Shown: positions 52,031 through 59,096 of the stretch, piece by piece | Numbering within the stretch: position 1 is the first letter of the stretch | Layout: every line of letters starts with the position of its first letter | From: Fodinibius sp052060035 | GTDB lineage: Bacteria; Bacteroidota; Rhodothermia; Balneolales; Balneolaceae | Reading direction: 5' to 3' | DNA: 64,000 bases | Assembly: GCF_052060035.1 (NCBI RefSeq) | Contig: NZ_JBPOEA010000004.1 | Span: 62,001-126,000 of the forward strand | The notes under the pieces: generated by a model | Database searches by the model: none | What the model saw: the letters and a program-made list of their open reading frames with translations, nothing else | What the model was told of the DNA's origin: nothing | Program-made: the position numbers and the translations under genes

Positions 52031-52386
52031 GCAACTCCCAAGCAGATGGCTTTTTCCAAAAATACAAGGAGCTGATTGTCACTACGATTATCTGCTTGTT
52101 TCTGACCGGTATCTACGATTCCATTAACAACCAAACCGCTGAAATCAAAAAGTGGTATGAGCTGATGATCGGGATCAACGAAAAAGTCAAAGTGCAAGCT
52201 GACAATCTAAACAAATTAGAAAAAAACTTGGAAACACATGTAGAGCGTACGAACGTCCGCTTCAACGATCATAACAAGCGAATTAGAACAATCGAATTTG
52301 AGGTCCTGCCATACAAGCCATCCTCAAAGACTTTCCCTTCAACCCATGACACTTCACATGCCAAAGATCATTCACACCATCATTAA
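52027..52386 (+). CDS. Membrane-anchored coiled-coil protein (holin or spanin-like)
   Basis: 119 residues. One N-terminal membrane helix (LIVTTIICLFLTGIYDSI) is followed by a long coiled coil (VKVQADNLNKLEKNLETHVE). This topology occurs in phage DUF-type holin-associated and spanin subunits. The His-rich end overlaps the following gene. Function is inferred from position behind the endolysin gene. Confidence 0.55.
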   Translation: MSNSQADGFFQKYKELIVTTIICLFLTGIYDSINNQTAEIKKWYELMIGINEKVKVQADNLNKLEKNLETHVERTNVRFNDHNKRIRTIEFEVLPYKPSSKTFPSTHDTSHAKDHSHHH

Positions 52387-52822
52387 GACAGTACCGTCCT
52401 TAATCAGTTTGTTTAAAAGCAAAACTCCTGAAAACGGGAAAAGAATTGTAAAAAGTGGCGTGGCCAGCCTTTCAATAGCTGGACTTATCTCCACAGGAAA
52501 ACTGTCTGCATCTGGAGTTGATACAACACTTTTGCTCATCCTATCTATCCTAGAGATCATAGGATATCTCTATGGCATGGTAGCCATTTCTTCAGGTATG
52601 GCCCAAACCAACGGCATTGACCAGCTACTCCAAGGCCAGGGAGAAGGTTTACAAAAGCAACAGGCAAAAAACCTGGGACGCCAGTGGCTCACACAAATCC
52701 AGAAGAACCAACATCAAAAGCTACCAGGCAACTCTTTGTTTGATGACGACTGCTCCGACCTCCGAATCAAAGCCATGGATATTTCCCGTTACAAAACCCA
52801 TAACCCAAATGAGAACAACTAA
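52346..52822 (+). CDS. Two-helix membrane protein, holin-like
   Basis: 158 residues from ATG 52346 (52358 also possible); the longer frame to 52298 lies wholly inside the previous gene. Two hydrophobic helices are visible, KSGVASLSIAGLISTGKLSA and LLLILSILEIIGYLYGMVAI, then a polar tail with QLLQGQGEGLQKQQ. Overlaps the previous gene by 41 bases and meets the next one by 1. Holin role is by context. Confidence 0.55.
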   Translation: MTLHMPKIIHTIIKTVPSLISLFKSKTPENGKRIVKSGVASLSIAGLISTGKLSASGVDTTLLLILSILEIIGYLYGMVAISSGMAQTNGIDQLLQGQGEGLQKQQAKNLGRQWLTQIQKNQHQKLPGNSLFDDDCSDLRIKAMDISRYKTHNPNENN

Positions 52823-53184
52823 TGACTATTTTCTTAACATTATTATTTACAGCCATCCTGTTTCTTACCATCCCCGAATGGATAACCAGCCTGGTATCTC
52901 CGAATAACCTGGCCGAGATAGGTGTGATTATACTCGGAATGGTTGCCTTGTCGGCCTCGGTTCAAATCCGAATCCTGTTTGAAAAAGCCCAAAATATTCT
53001 TCGCCTGTACGGGCAATACACCAATCCCAACAGTACAAAAGGAAGAAAACTCTCCCCTCAAGAAAAAGAGCGGCTATTAGATCTTTTCTTGAATGAGCTG
53101 CGGGTTGTTATGGACCAGTTTGGTGGAAAGGTTTTGATACGGATAGGAGATTTAACTAAAAAAATCTTAAATAAAATCTTTTAG
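52822..53184 (+). CDS. Small membrane protein, last gene of the block
   Basis: 120 residues. A short N-terminal helix (IFLTLLFTAILFLTIPEWI) and a second (IGVIILGMVALSASVQI), then a soluble helical part (LSPQEKERLLDLFLNELRVV). Its ATG overlaps the previous stop by one base. A strong terminator follows. Lysis or membrane function is likely from context only. Confidence 0.55.
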   Translation: MTIFLTLLFTAILFLTIPEWITSLVSPNNLAEIGVIILGMVALSASVQIRILFEKAQNILRLYGQYTNPNSTKGRKLSPQEKERLLDLFLNELRVVMDQFGGKVLIRIGDLTKKILNKIF

Positions 53185-53190
53185 GTATTC

Positions 53191-53225
53191 AGTAGGGCTC
53201 TTGCTATTAGAGCCCTACTCTTTTA
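53191..53225. terminator. Terminator closing the viral-like block
   Basis: GTAGGGCTCT (53192-53201) and AGAGCCCTAC (53209-53218) form a perfect 10-bp stem followed by TCTTTTATTT. It separates the co-oriented block from the convergent minus-strand permease gene. Confidence 0.85.
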
Positions 53226-53286
53226 TTTCCAAGCATCAATAAAACACCAAATAAAATACTTCTTCATAAAGAACATGATTCCTACT

Positions 53287-54264
53287 TCAGCCCAAAACTA
53301 AATTGAAAAAATAACCGGACAGGATCATTCCCAAGCCTATTGTCACGAAAAATCCTAACAACAATCTTTTCTTCATTACCTTTTTAAGCAGAAGGGCTTC
53401 TGGCAGCGACAATCCAATGGCTCCCATCATAAAAGCAATAGCTGTTCCCATGGGTACCCCCTTGCCAATTAAGGATTCTATTACGGGTAATACACTCACC
53501 GCATCCAAATAAAGCGGAATAGCCATAATAACCGAAAAAGGAACAGCTAATAGATTATTGTCAGCCATATATTGCTCAAAAAATGTCCGGGGTACATAAC
53601 CATGGATAAACGACCCGACTACCATGCCTGCAAAGACGTAGGGTATTAATTTGCCAATGGTCGTATAGGCTTCCTGGTGAATACTTGGAAGGCGTTGCAG
53701 AAATGGTTTAGAGTCTTCCTCAACGGTCATCTCTTTATAGTCAAGTTCTTGAATCCAATCCGCCACATACTTGCCGAATCCCATCTTCTCTAACAAGATT
53801 CCTCCTACTACACCGAGGACAATACCCGACAATACATAGATCAGAGTAACCTTCCAGCCATAACTGACCCAAAATACGGCAATCGCTACCTCGTTTACCA
53901 GTGGAGATGTAATTAGAAAGGAAAGTGAAATTCCAAGGGGCACCCGACCCTGCATCATACCAACAAACAGTGGGACTGACGAGCACGAGCAGAACGGGGT
54001 TATGGCCCCAAGAGCCGAAGCAAGAATATTGCCGACTCCCACTGTTTTGTTTTTTTCCAGAAAAGCCCCAATCCTGTCATACGACAAATAATCCGTAATG
54101 ATGCTCATGACATATATTGCTATAACGAGCAGAACCAATATCTTTGAAAAATTAGCCACAAAGAAATGAGCGGCTTCGGCGTACCACAGCTCTTTTGAAA
54201 GGGCTAACACATCAAATATCAGATAGTCCGCTAATGTCACAAATAAATCAAATAAAGCATCCAT
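53287..54264 (-). CDS. Permease of the UPF0718/ArsP family
   Basis: 325 residues with about eight membrane helices. ITPFCSCSSVPLFVGMMQGR is the conserved Cys-rich segment of this family, and IPLYLDAVSVLPVIESLI and LPEALLLKKVM are typical. ArsP members export trivalent organoarsenicals; others of this family export unknown thiophilic compounds. It starts 3 bases after the thioredoxin-like gene stop, in one operon with DoxX and ArsN2-like genes. Substrate is inferred as arsenical or a related metal or metalloid. Confidence 0.85.
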   Translation of the reverse strand: MDALFDLFVTLADYLIFDVLALSKELWYAEAAHFFVANFSKILVLLVIAIYVMSIITDYLSYDRIGAFLEKNKTVGVGNILASALGAITPFCSCSSVPLFVGMMQGRVPLGISLSFLITSPLVNEVAIAVFWVSYGWKVTLIYVLSGIVLGVVGGILLEKMGFGKYVADWIQELDYKEMTVEEDSKPFLQRLPSIHQEAYTTIGKLIPYVFAGMVVGSFIHGYVPRTFFEQYMADNNLLAVPFSVIMAIPLYLDAVSVLPVIESLIGKGVPMGTAIAFMMGAIGLSLPEALLLKKVMKKRLLLGFFVTIGLGMILSGYFFNLVLG

Positions 54265-54267
54265 AAT

Positions 54268-54519
54268 TTATTGGGTTCTGTTAAGTAATTGTTTCAATCC
54301 ATCCAGTCCGCCAATGTTTTCGTAGCTGCGAACCTCCTCATCAATGACAAGAGCTGGGAAATTCGTGGTCCCATATTTCATCGTCTCTTGTAGATCAGAC
54401 GTTTCTTCTATTTCGACCGACAACCCTTCTTCGTCGGCGGCCTGTTTAATCTCATCTTTGATTTCCTTCGAAGATGAACAGTTACATGCAGATTGTAGAA
54501 TTTTGACTGTAATACGCAT
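54268..54519 (-). CDS. Small thioredoxin-fold redox protein
   Basis: 83 residues, the length of the redox-active disulfide protein 2 (MTH895) group. TVKILQSACNCSSSKEI takes the place of the usual GxGCPxC: the Cys pair is C-x-C, not C-x-x-C, so redox behaviour may differ. NFPALVIDEEV supplies the cis-Pro segment. It is directly upstream of the permease, a frequent pairing. Confidence 0.8.
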   Translation of the reverse strand: MRITVKILQSACNCSSSKEIKDEIKQAADEEGLSVEIEETSDLQETMKYGTTNFPALVIDEEVRSYENIGGLDGLKQLLNRTQ

Positions 54520-54563
54520 AGGTAGTAAAGATTTGTAATTAGAGTTAAGTACCGGTAAATCGA

Positions 54564-55046
54564 CTACGATTGGTCAGTGTATATTCTTTCGTCCTGGCCT
54601 AAGTCTTTAGTCATGGCTACTGCACTTGATGGGCAAATCTGGGCAAACTCATCACTTTGCAATACCACCTCGGGAATCTCTTTTCTTGACAGTTCCTTGT
54701 ACCCGATGTCCTGGAAAAACCTGTCGGCCGTAGTGGTCAGCAGATACATTGCATCGATGCCCAATTTCTTGGCATAGGATTCAATGTTCCGGACAAGTAC
54801 TGTTCCCAGCCCCGATCCACGGTGGTCACTGCGGACAGCTAAGGACCGGAGAAGACCATGCCCATTATATATTTCCAGTCCAATGGTCCCTATGGGCTCG
54901 GTGTCTCCCTTTACGATAAAGAAATGCTGCATATGATCGTTGGTAAGATCCCGGCTGGGCAGCCCACATCCTTCAAGTATGTTCCGCACTGTTGATAACT
55001 CTTCTAGTTTTGCTTTTTCTATTTGATAATCCATTTGTGTATTCAT
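54564..55046 (-). CDS. GNAT acetyltransferase, ArsN2-like
   Basis: 160 residues. The GNAT fold shows LRSLAVRSDHRGSGLGTVLV (acetyl-CoA loop R-x-x-G-x-G) and YLLTTTADRFFQDIGYKELS. The end IPEVVLQSDEFAQICPSSAV is characteristic of ArsN2, arsenic resistance N-acetyltransferases. It may detoxify an organoarsenical such as arsinothricin-like compounds or another amino compound. It lies between DoxX and the thioredoxin gene in the same operon. Confidence 0.8.
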   Translation of the reverse strand: MNTQMDYQIEKAKLEELSTVRNILEGCGLPSRDLTNDHMQHFFIVKGDTEPIGTIGLEIYNGHGLLRSLAVRSDHRGSGLGTVLVRNIESYAKKLGIDAMYLLTTTADRFFQDIGYKELSRKEIPEVVLQSDEFAQICPSSAVAMTKDLGQDERIYTDQS

Positions 55047-55066
55047 AATAAGTCGTCGTTCGTATT

Positions 55067-55465
55067 TTAAAGTCTTGTTTTGTAATCAGGTAAATGTTTG
55101 ATATCCGTTTTCGCATATTCGATAAAGGTCTCCCCGCCCCCACTTTGGATTAGCAACAACAACCCGCCAATAATGGCCAGGTCACTTGCGATCGGTAGTA
55201 TTTGCCGTTGGAAGAATAGGGTGGTCAATAAGGTGCCAATTATGATACATTGCGAGACAACCGCTACCTTATATCCCAAAAACAGAAATAATCCCCCACT
55301 TAGCTCTATGCCAATTATGAGGGCCATAAACACCGATGGAAATGGAATTCCCACGGCTGTTAGCCCCTCAAGGAACTCTTCATAGGAGATCACACGCGTA
55401 ATACCGCGCGTGATAAAAAATCCGGCTATGGCGAATCTGGATATCGTTGTAAGTTGTTTTCTCAT
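55067..55465 (-). CDS. DoxX family membrane protein
   Basis: 132 residues, four membrane helices. RFAIAGFFITRGITRVIS, then FMALIIGIELSGGLFLFLGY and PIASDLAIIGGLLLL follow the DoxX/SURF4-like pattern. DoxX proteins often sit in operons for thiol stress; the exact reaction is unknown. The upstream 160 bases hold repeated CGTCTTT on the minus strand, the kind of -10 CGTC motif that ECF sigma factors use. Confidence 0.85.
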   Translation of the reverse strand: MRKQLTTISRFAIAGFFITRGITRVISYEEFLEGLTAVGIPFPSVFMALIIGIELSGGLFLFLGYKVAVVSQCIIIGTLLTTLFFQRQILPIASDLAIIGGLLLLIQSGGGETFIEYAKTDIKHLPDYKTRL

Positions 55466-55626
55466 CGTCTTTGGAGTTTTGTTCCTATTTCTACTATAAA
55501 GACGAATGAGATTTTCAAAAGACGAGATTTGCTATCTCTCTCTGAAACTTTTTTGTGAAGGGAGGATTATTTAGCAGTAACTACGTAAGGCAGGCCCGTA
55601 GGTCAGGTAAGAACGGACCTATTATC

Positions 55627-56163
55627 TTATTGACTCAATGGGTCACAACCGATAATCTGGTTGTTGCTATCATATTTTAGCTGACAACAACGCCGGTTAA
55701 ACTGAATCACAATTTCCTTTCGGGCTTTTTGTACCCGTGATTTAAAGGTGCTGTAGGGAATGTTGAGATGCTTGGCGGCCTCTTTTTGGGAGAGGGATTT
55801 TTTAAAAACTTTCAACAACACATCCTGCTCTTCCCTGCTGTATTCTTCAATTAGTTCCATTAAACATTTGCTGATCTCTTCAATTTCAGACTTCTGAGCA
55901 TCTTTAAAACGGGTGTCAGCAGAAATAGATAAATCGTCAAGCGAATCTTCTTTTTTCTTGCGCGTATAATCGATCAGCGTATTACGAGCGATGCGGAATA
56001 TCCAAGACTCATAATTACCAATACCTTCCAGCTTCTCTTCGTTGGTAAATACCTTTTGAAACGTATCCTGCATGAGATCACATGCCATATACTTCTGGTC
56101 CAATCGTTTTTGGAAATAGCGGCAGACCCGATTGGAATATGTTTGCCAAAGATGTTCCGTCAT
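55627..56163 (-). CDS. sigZ: ECF-type RNA polymerase sigma factor, SigZ-like
   Basis: 178 residues. Region 2 has DLMQDTFQKVF and NYESWIFRIARNTLIDYTRK; region 4 has LSQKEAAKHLNIPYSTFKSR and VQKARKEI. The C-terminal end is Cys-containing (RRCCQLKYDSNNQIIGCDPL), as in SigZ proteins, where Cys may sense the inducing metal or oxidant. No anti-sigma gene is next to it, which is also typical of SigZ. It leads the DoxX-ArsN2-thioredoxin-permease genes and has a palindromic leader. Confidence 0.85.
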   Translation of the reverse strand: MTEHLWQTYSNRVCRYFQKRLDQKYMACDLMQDTFQKVFTNEEKLEGIGNYESWIFRIARNTLIDYTRKKKEDSLDDLSISADTRFKDAQKSEIEEISKCLMELIEEYSREEQDVLLKVFKKSLSQKEAAKHLNIPYSTFKSRVQKARKEIVIQFNRRCCQLKYDSNNQIIGCDPLSQ

Positions 56164-56166
56164 TTT

Positions 56167-56210
56167 ATTAATCGTAATTGGGCGATTAATTATTAGGTGT
56201 TAATTAATCG
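56167..56210. promoter_or_regulatory. Triple palindromic operator upstream of sigZ
   Basis: ATTAATCG (56167-56174), CGATTAAT (56183-56190) and ATTAATCG (56203-56210) alternate in orientation with 8-12 base spacing. The pair 56183-56192 and 56201-56210 is perfect over 10 bp. It begins 4 bases before the sigZ start codon, so a bound protein would block transcription or translation start. The binder is unknown; an ArsR-type metal sensor would fit. Confidence 0.6.
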
Positions 56211-56316
56211 TATTATTGCGATAAAGTCAAATAACTATTTTGATTACGTATAAGTTTGGGAATCCCAATCTACCAGTTAATTAATTCCACTCATTTGAAC
56301 AATTTAATGCATGTAA

Positions 56317-56466
56317 CCGATACGCCTCAAAAAGGGCCGGAATTCCAAGCGGAAATGCCCAAATTGTGGGGAGGGATTAAAACCTAAACAGAATGATTGC
56401 TGCGTATTTTGCTCCTACGGTGATACTCCATGTCCACCTGTTCAAAAGGAGAAATCCTGCTGCTAA
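56317..56466 (+). pseudogene. 5'-truncated GDCCVxC-domain gene
   Basis: An open frame without start codon (stop TAA at 56314-56316) translates to KCPNCGEGLKPKQNDCCVFC, SYGDTPCPPV and ends KSCC. This is the C-terminal two thirds of the GDCCVxC (seleno)protein family found in metal-resistance loci; here the key motif is NDCCVFC. The N-terminal CxxC part is absent or shifted to another frame at an A5 run near 56328. It is divergent from the sigZ operon, with which the family is often linked. Confidence 0.6.
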
Positions 56467-56654
56467 TTATTGTACTGATCTGAAGCAATAACAGTTGGAG
56501 AAGAAGTTTACATATTTAGCCCCAATGGTAAGGAATTTCATGTCACCATTTGTTACCTACAAATAGCTTAATCCTTATGTTTGAAATCTATTAAATTTTA
56601 CCGAACTTTTCCTGCGCTACTCTCAAGTAGCGTCTCTCTTGATGAATAGTCAGG

Positions 56655-56690
56655 GCCCCGGCTTTGAACGGCCGAGGCTTTCTTAATTTT
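56655..56690 (+). terminator. Weak terminator
   Basis: GCCCCGGC and GCCGAGGC pair with one mismatch around an 8-nt loop, followed by TTTCTT. The remainder of the gap from 56211 to 57086, apart from the GDCCVxC remnant, shows no gene that I can support. Confidence 0.45.
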
Positions 56691-57086
56691 GCCTTCCTCA
56701 GGATTCTCAATCCAATGACATTAAAATTATATCAATAGCTAGTAAAACATATATTCGACTATTACACATTATAGTGTAGATAGTGAAAACCCACGTTATT
56801 CAACGTGAATCAAAGTTGTTCAATTTTTAAGCCTCTATTGAGTCATTTCGCATTTCTTCCAGTGGAGGTTACATGTGATATCATAGGACAATTCATAGTC
56901 ACAATGGGGAAATTATGTTAGCTATACTCACCACTTTTTTTCATCTTCCTATATTGATCCCTTTACTGCTCTGCCATTCTTTAGTACCCTGAATTGGGAA
57001 TGCATAGTACATGGTTGATTGGAATTACTAGCGACTCGGGTAGATATATTCATTATGTCAACGATTTAACTTAAACAATTACATAG

Positions 57087-58211
57087 ATGCGCAAGATAAC
57101 CGTATTAGGGGGAGGCATGGTTGGCAGCGCTATAGCTGCAGACTTAACACCCGATTTTGATGTAACACTGTTTGATATTGACAAAACCAGGTTGAGTCAC
57201 GTCCAACAAAAATATGATGTCCAAACTAAGCAGGCTGATCTTTCCCAATCGCACTTATTAAAGGAAGCTATCGGAAATGCGGACTTGGTGGTTTCGGCAG
57301 TACCCGGGTTTATGGGGTTTGATACATTGCGAGAGATTATAAAAGAGAAAAAAGATGTAGTTGATATCTCATTTTTTGATAAAGACCCTTTCGAGCTAGA
57401 CGAATTAGCGCAAAAGCATGATGTGACTGCTATTGTTGACTGTGGAGTAGCTCCGGGTATGAGCAATATGATTCTGGGGTATTACGACCAGCAAATACAT
57501 ATTGAAGAGTTCGAATACATGGTCGGCGGCTTACCGGTGAAACGCAACTGGCCATATGAATATAAGGCCCCCTTTTCCCCAATTGATGTGATTGAGGAGT
57601 ACCTTCGGCCCGCGCGAATGCGAATCAATGGGGAAATGGTGACAAAAGAGGCACTGTCCGAGCCAGAATATGTAGAATTTGACTCCATTGGTACGCTCGA
57701 GTCGTTTAACACGGATGGGCTTCGAACCCTGCTCCAGACGATGGATATCCCCAATATGAAAGAAAAGACGCTCCGCTATCCCGGCCATATTGAGTACATG
57801 CGGGTATTGCGCGAAACAGGTTTTCTCAGCAAAGAAAAGGTAGAAGTAGGTGGGTGTAACATTCGCCCCCTTGATCTTACGGCTAAAATGCTTTTTCCCA
57901 AATGGGAATTGGCGGAAGATGAAGAAGAGTTTACGGTAATGCGGGTTATTATGCGTGGCCTGGAGGATAGTGAACCCTTTGAAATACGCTATGATCTGTA
58001 TGACAAGTTTAACAAAGATACCGGGATTTCGTCCATGGCCCGGACAACTGGTTATACAGCCACAGCTGTGGCGCGATTAGTTATATCGGGTAATTACGGT
58101 AGAACGGGGATCATAGCACCAGAATTTCTGGGGGCAGACGCCGAAAGTTTTACAAATATTCTCGATTATCTAGAAGCCCGCGATGTTAATTATAATGTTA
58201 GCCGCCAGTAA
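57087..58211 (+). CDS. Saccharopine dehydrogenase-like NAD(P)-dependent oxidoreductase
   Basis: 374 residues. A Rossmann fold at the N-terminus has ITVLGGGMVGSAIAADL (GxGxxG form) and VTLFDIDKTRL, with the Asp after strand 2 favouring NAD. DLVVSAVPGFMGFDTL and IVDCGVAPGMSNMILGYYD follow the saccharopine/lysine dehydrogenase pattern. It would oxidise an amino acid or a saccharopine-like substrate in the cytoplasm. Gene stands alone; the specific substrate cannot be set from sequence. Confidence 0.88.
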   Translation: MRKITVLGGGMVGSAIAADLTPDFDVTLFDIDKTRLSHVQQKYDVQTKQADLSQSHLLKEAIGNADLVVSAVPGFMGFDTLREIIKEKKDVVDISFFDKDPFELDELAQKHDVTAIVDCGVAPGMSNMILGYYDQQIHIEEFEYMVGGLPVKRNWPYEYKAPFSPIDVIEEYLRPARMRINGEMVTKEALSEPEYVEFDSIGTLESFNTDGLRTLLQTMDIPNMKEKTLRYPGHIEYMRVLRETGFLSKEKVEVGGCNIRPLDLTAKMLFPKWELAEDEEEFTVMRVIMRGLEDSEPFEIRYDLYDKFNKDTGISSMARTTGYTATAVARLVISGNYGRTGIIAPEFLGADAESFTNILDYLEARDVNYNVSRQ

Positions 58212-58432
58212 ATCTGGATAGAATTAGATATAAATAATTATACGATAGGGCTTCTTTCACATACAATTTTCTTATTTCTTCTTAAATAAGAAAATTTAGG
58301 ATTCATCCCCCCCTTCGTTTACAAGACTAGTGCCTACCAATCATGATATGTCTTAACATGGTCTTCAATATTTTAGTAAATCAAGATCAATTATTTATTT
58401 ACAAATATTAATTTTCTATATAAAAAATAAAG

Positions 58433-58500
58433 GAGTATTATGTCTTCTGTAAGATTACCAGTGATATATTTATTATATCATCTAAGAAGGCATAATACTC
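58433..58500. repeat. 68-base palindromic hairpin, MITE-like or 3' structure
   Basis: GAGTATTATGTCTTCT (58433-58448) pairs with AGAAGGCATAATACTC (58485-58500) with a single G-T pair. An inner GATATA/TATATC stem continues it. It lies in a 370-base intergenic gap with no other gene. No neighbouring terminal direct repeat is obvious. It could be a small mobile repeat or an RNA 3' structure. Confidence 0.6.
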
Positions 58501-58581
58501 ATTTGTATTTTAGGAATTTCAGCAATTATAAATAAAATCAACAAATAATATAACTGAATCATATACTGAGGAGTATATTCG

Positions 58582-58821
58582 ATGGACACGGATCAACGCT
58601 TCAGAAAATATTATCAAACAGATCGGTACAAAGGGTTTTATAAGGTGAAAGAACGCTTTAACCAGTTTTCGAGAACGACATTTCTCATTTTTTCAAATGG
58701 GGAGAAAAACATTTACACCAGCGGAATATTTTCCGAAGATGCTATGGTTAAAGCGTTTAAAACTATTGACCGATACCATGCGCAAAAGAGGCAAACGGAA
58801 AGCTTGTTTGTTGGCGTCTAA
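58582..58821 (+). CDS. Small hypothetical protein
   Basis: 79 residues, basic, soluble. GGAG precedes the ATG. The sequence YYQTDRYKGFYKVKERFNQF and TTFLIFSNGEKNIYTSGIF gives no family. It lies alone between the oxidoreductase and the sensor kinase. Confidence 0.5.
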   Translation: MDTDQRFRKYYQTDRYKGFYKVKERFNQFSRTTFLIFSNGEKNIYTSGIFSEDAMVKAFKTIDRYHAQKRQTESLFVGV

Positions 58822-59096
58822 CAGGAGCTTGTTACATGATTCACTATCTCAACGTTTAGGTCATAAGTAGCAACATTTTGGGCCCTGTATATTTCTTTAA
58901 ACGTCATATATAAATATTAAAGCTGATTATATTTTTTATTGCCACAGTTCATCTTTTGAATTTGACAATAAAATTCTCAACTTTGAAGAAATTTTAGGTT
59001 CAGTATAACATCAACGAATATAGCATTGTTAGCCCATGATATTCCGTTGGCATCTAGGGTTATTTTAAACAGTATCTTTTTGGGAGTTACGGTACA

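Noticed and set aside
53226..53290. Second copy of the tRNA-Arg 3' end (attR)
   Set aside because: Scanned for TTCGAATCCTCTCAGGCG and parts of it near the end of the block and elsewhere; none recognised, so no attR is listed.
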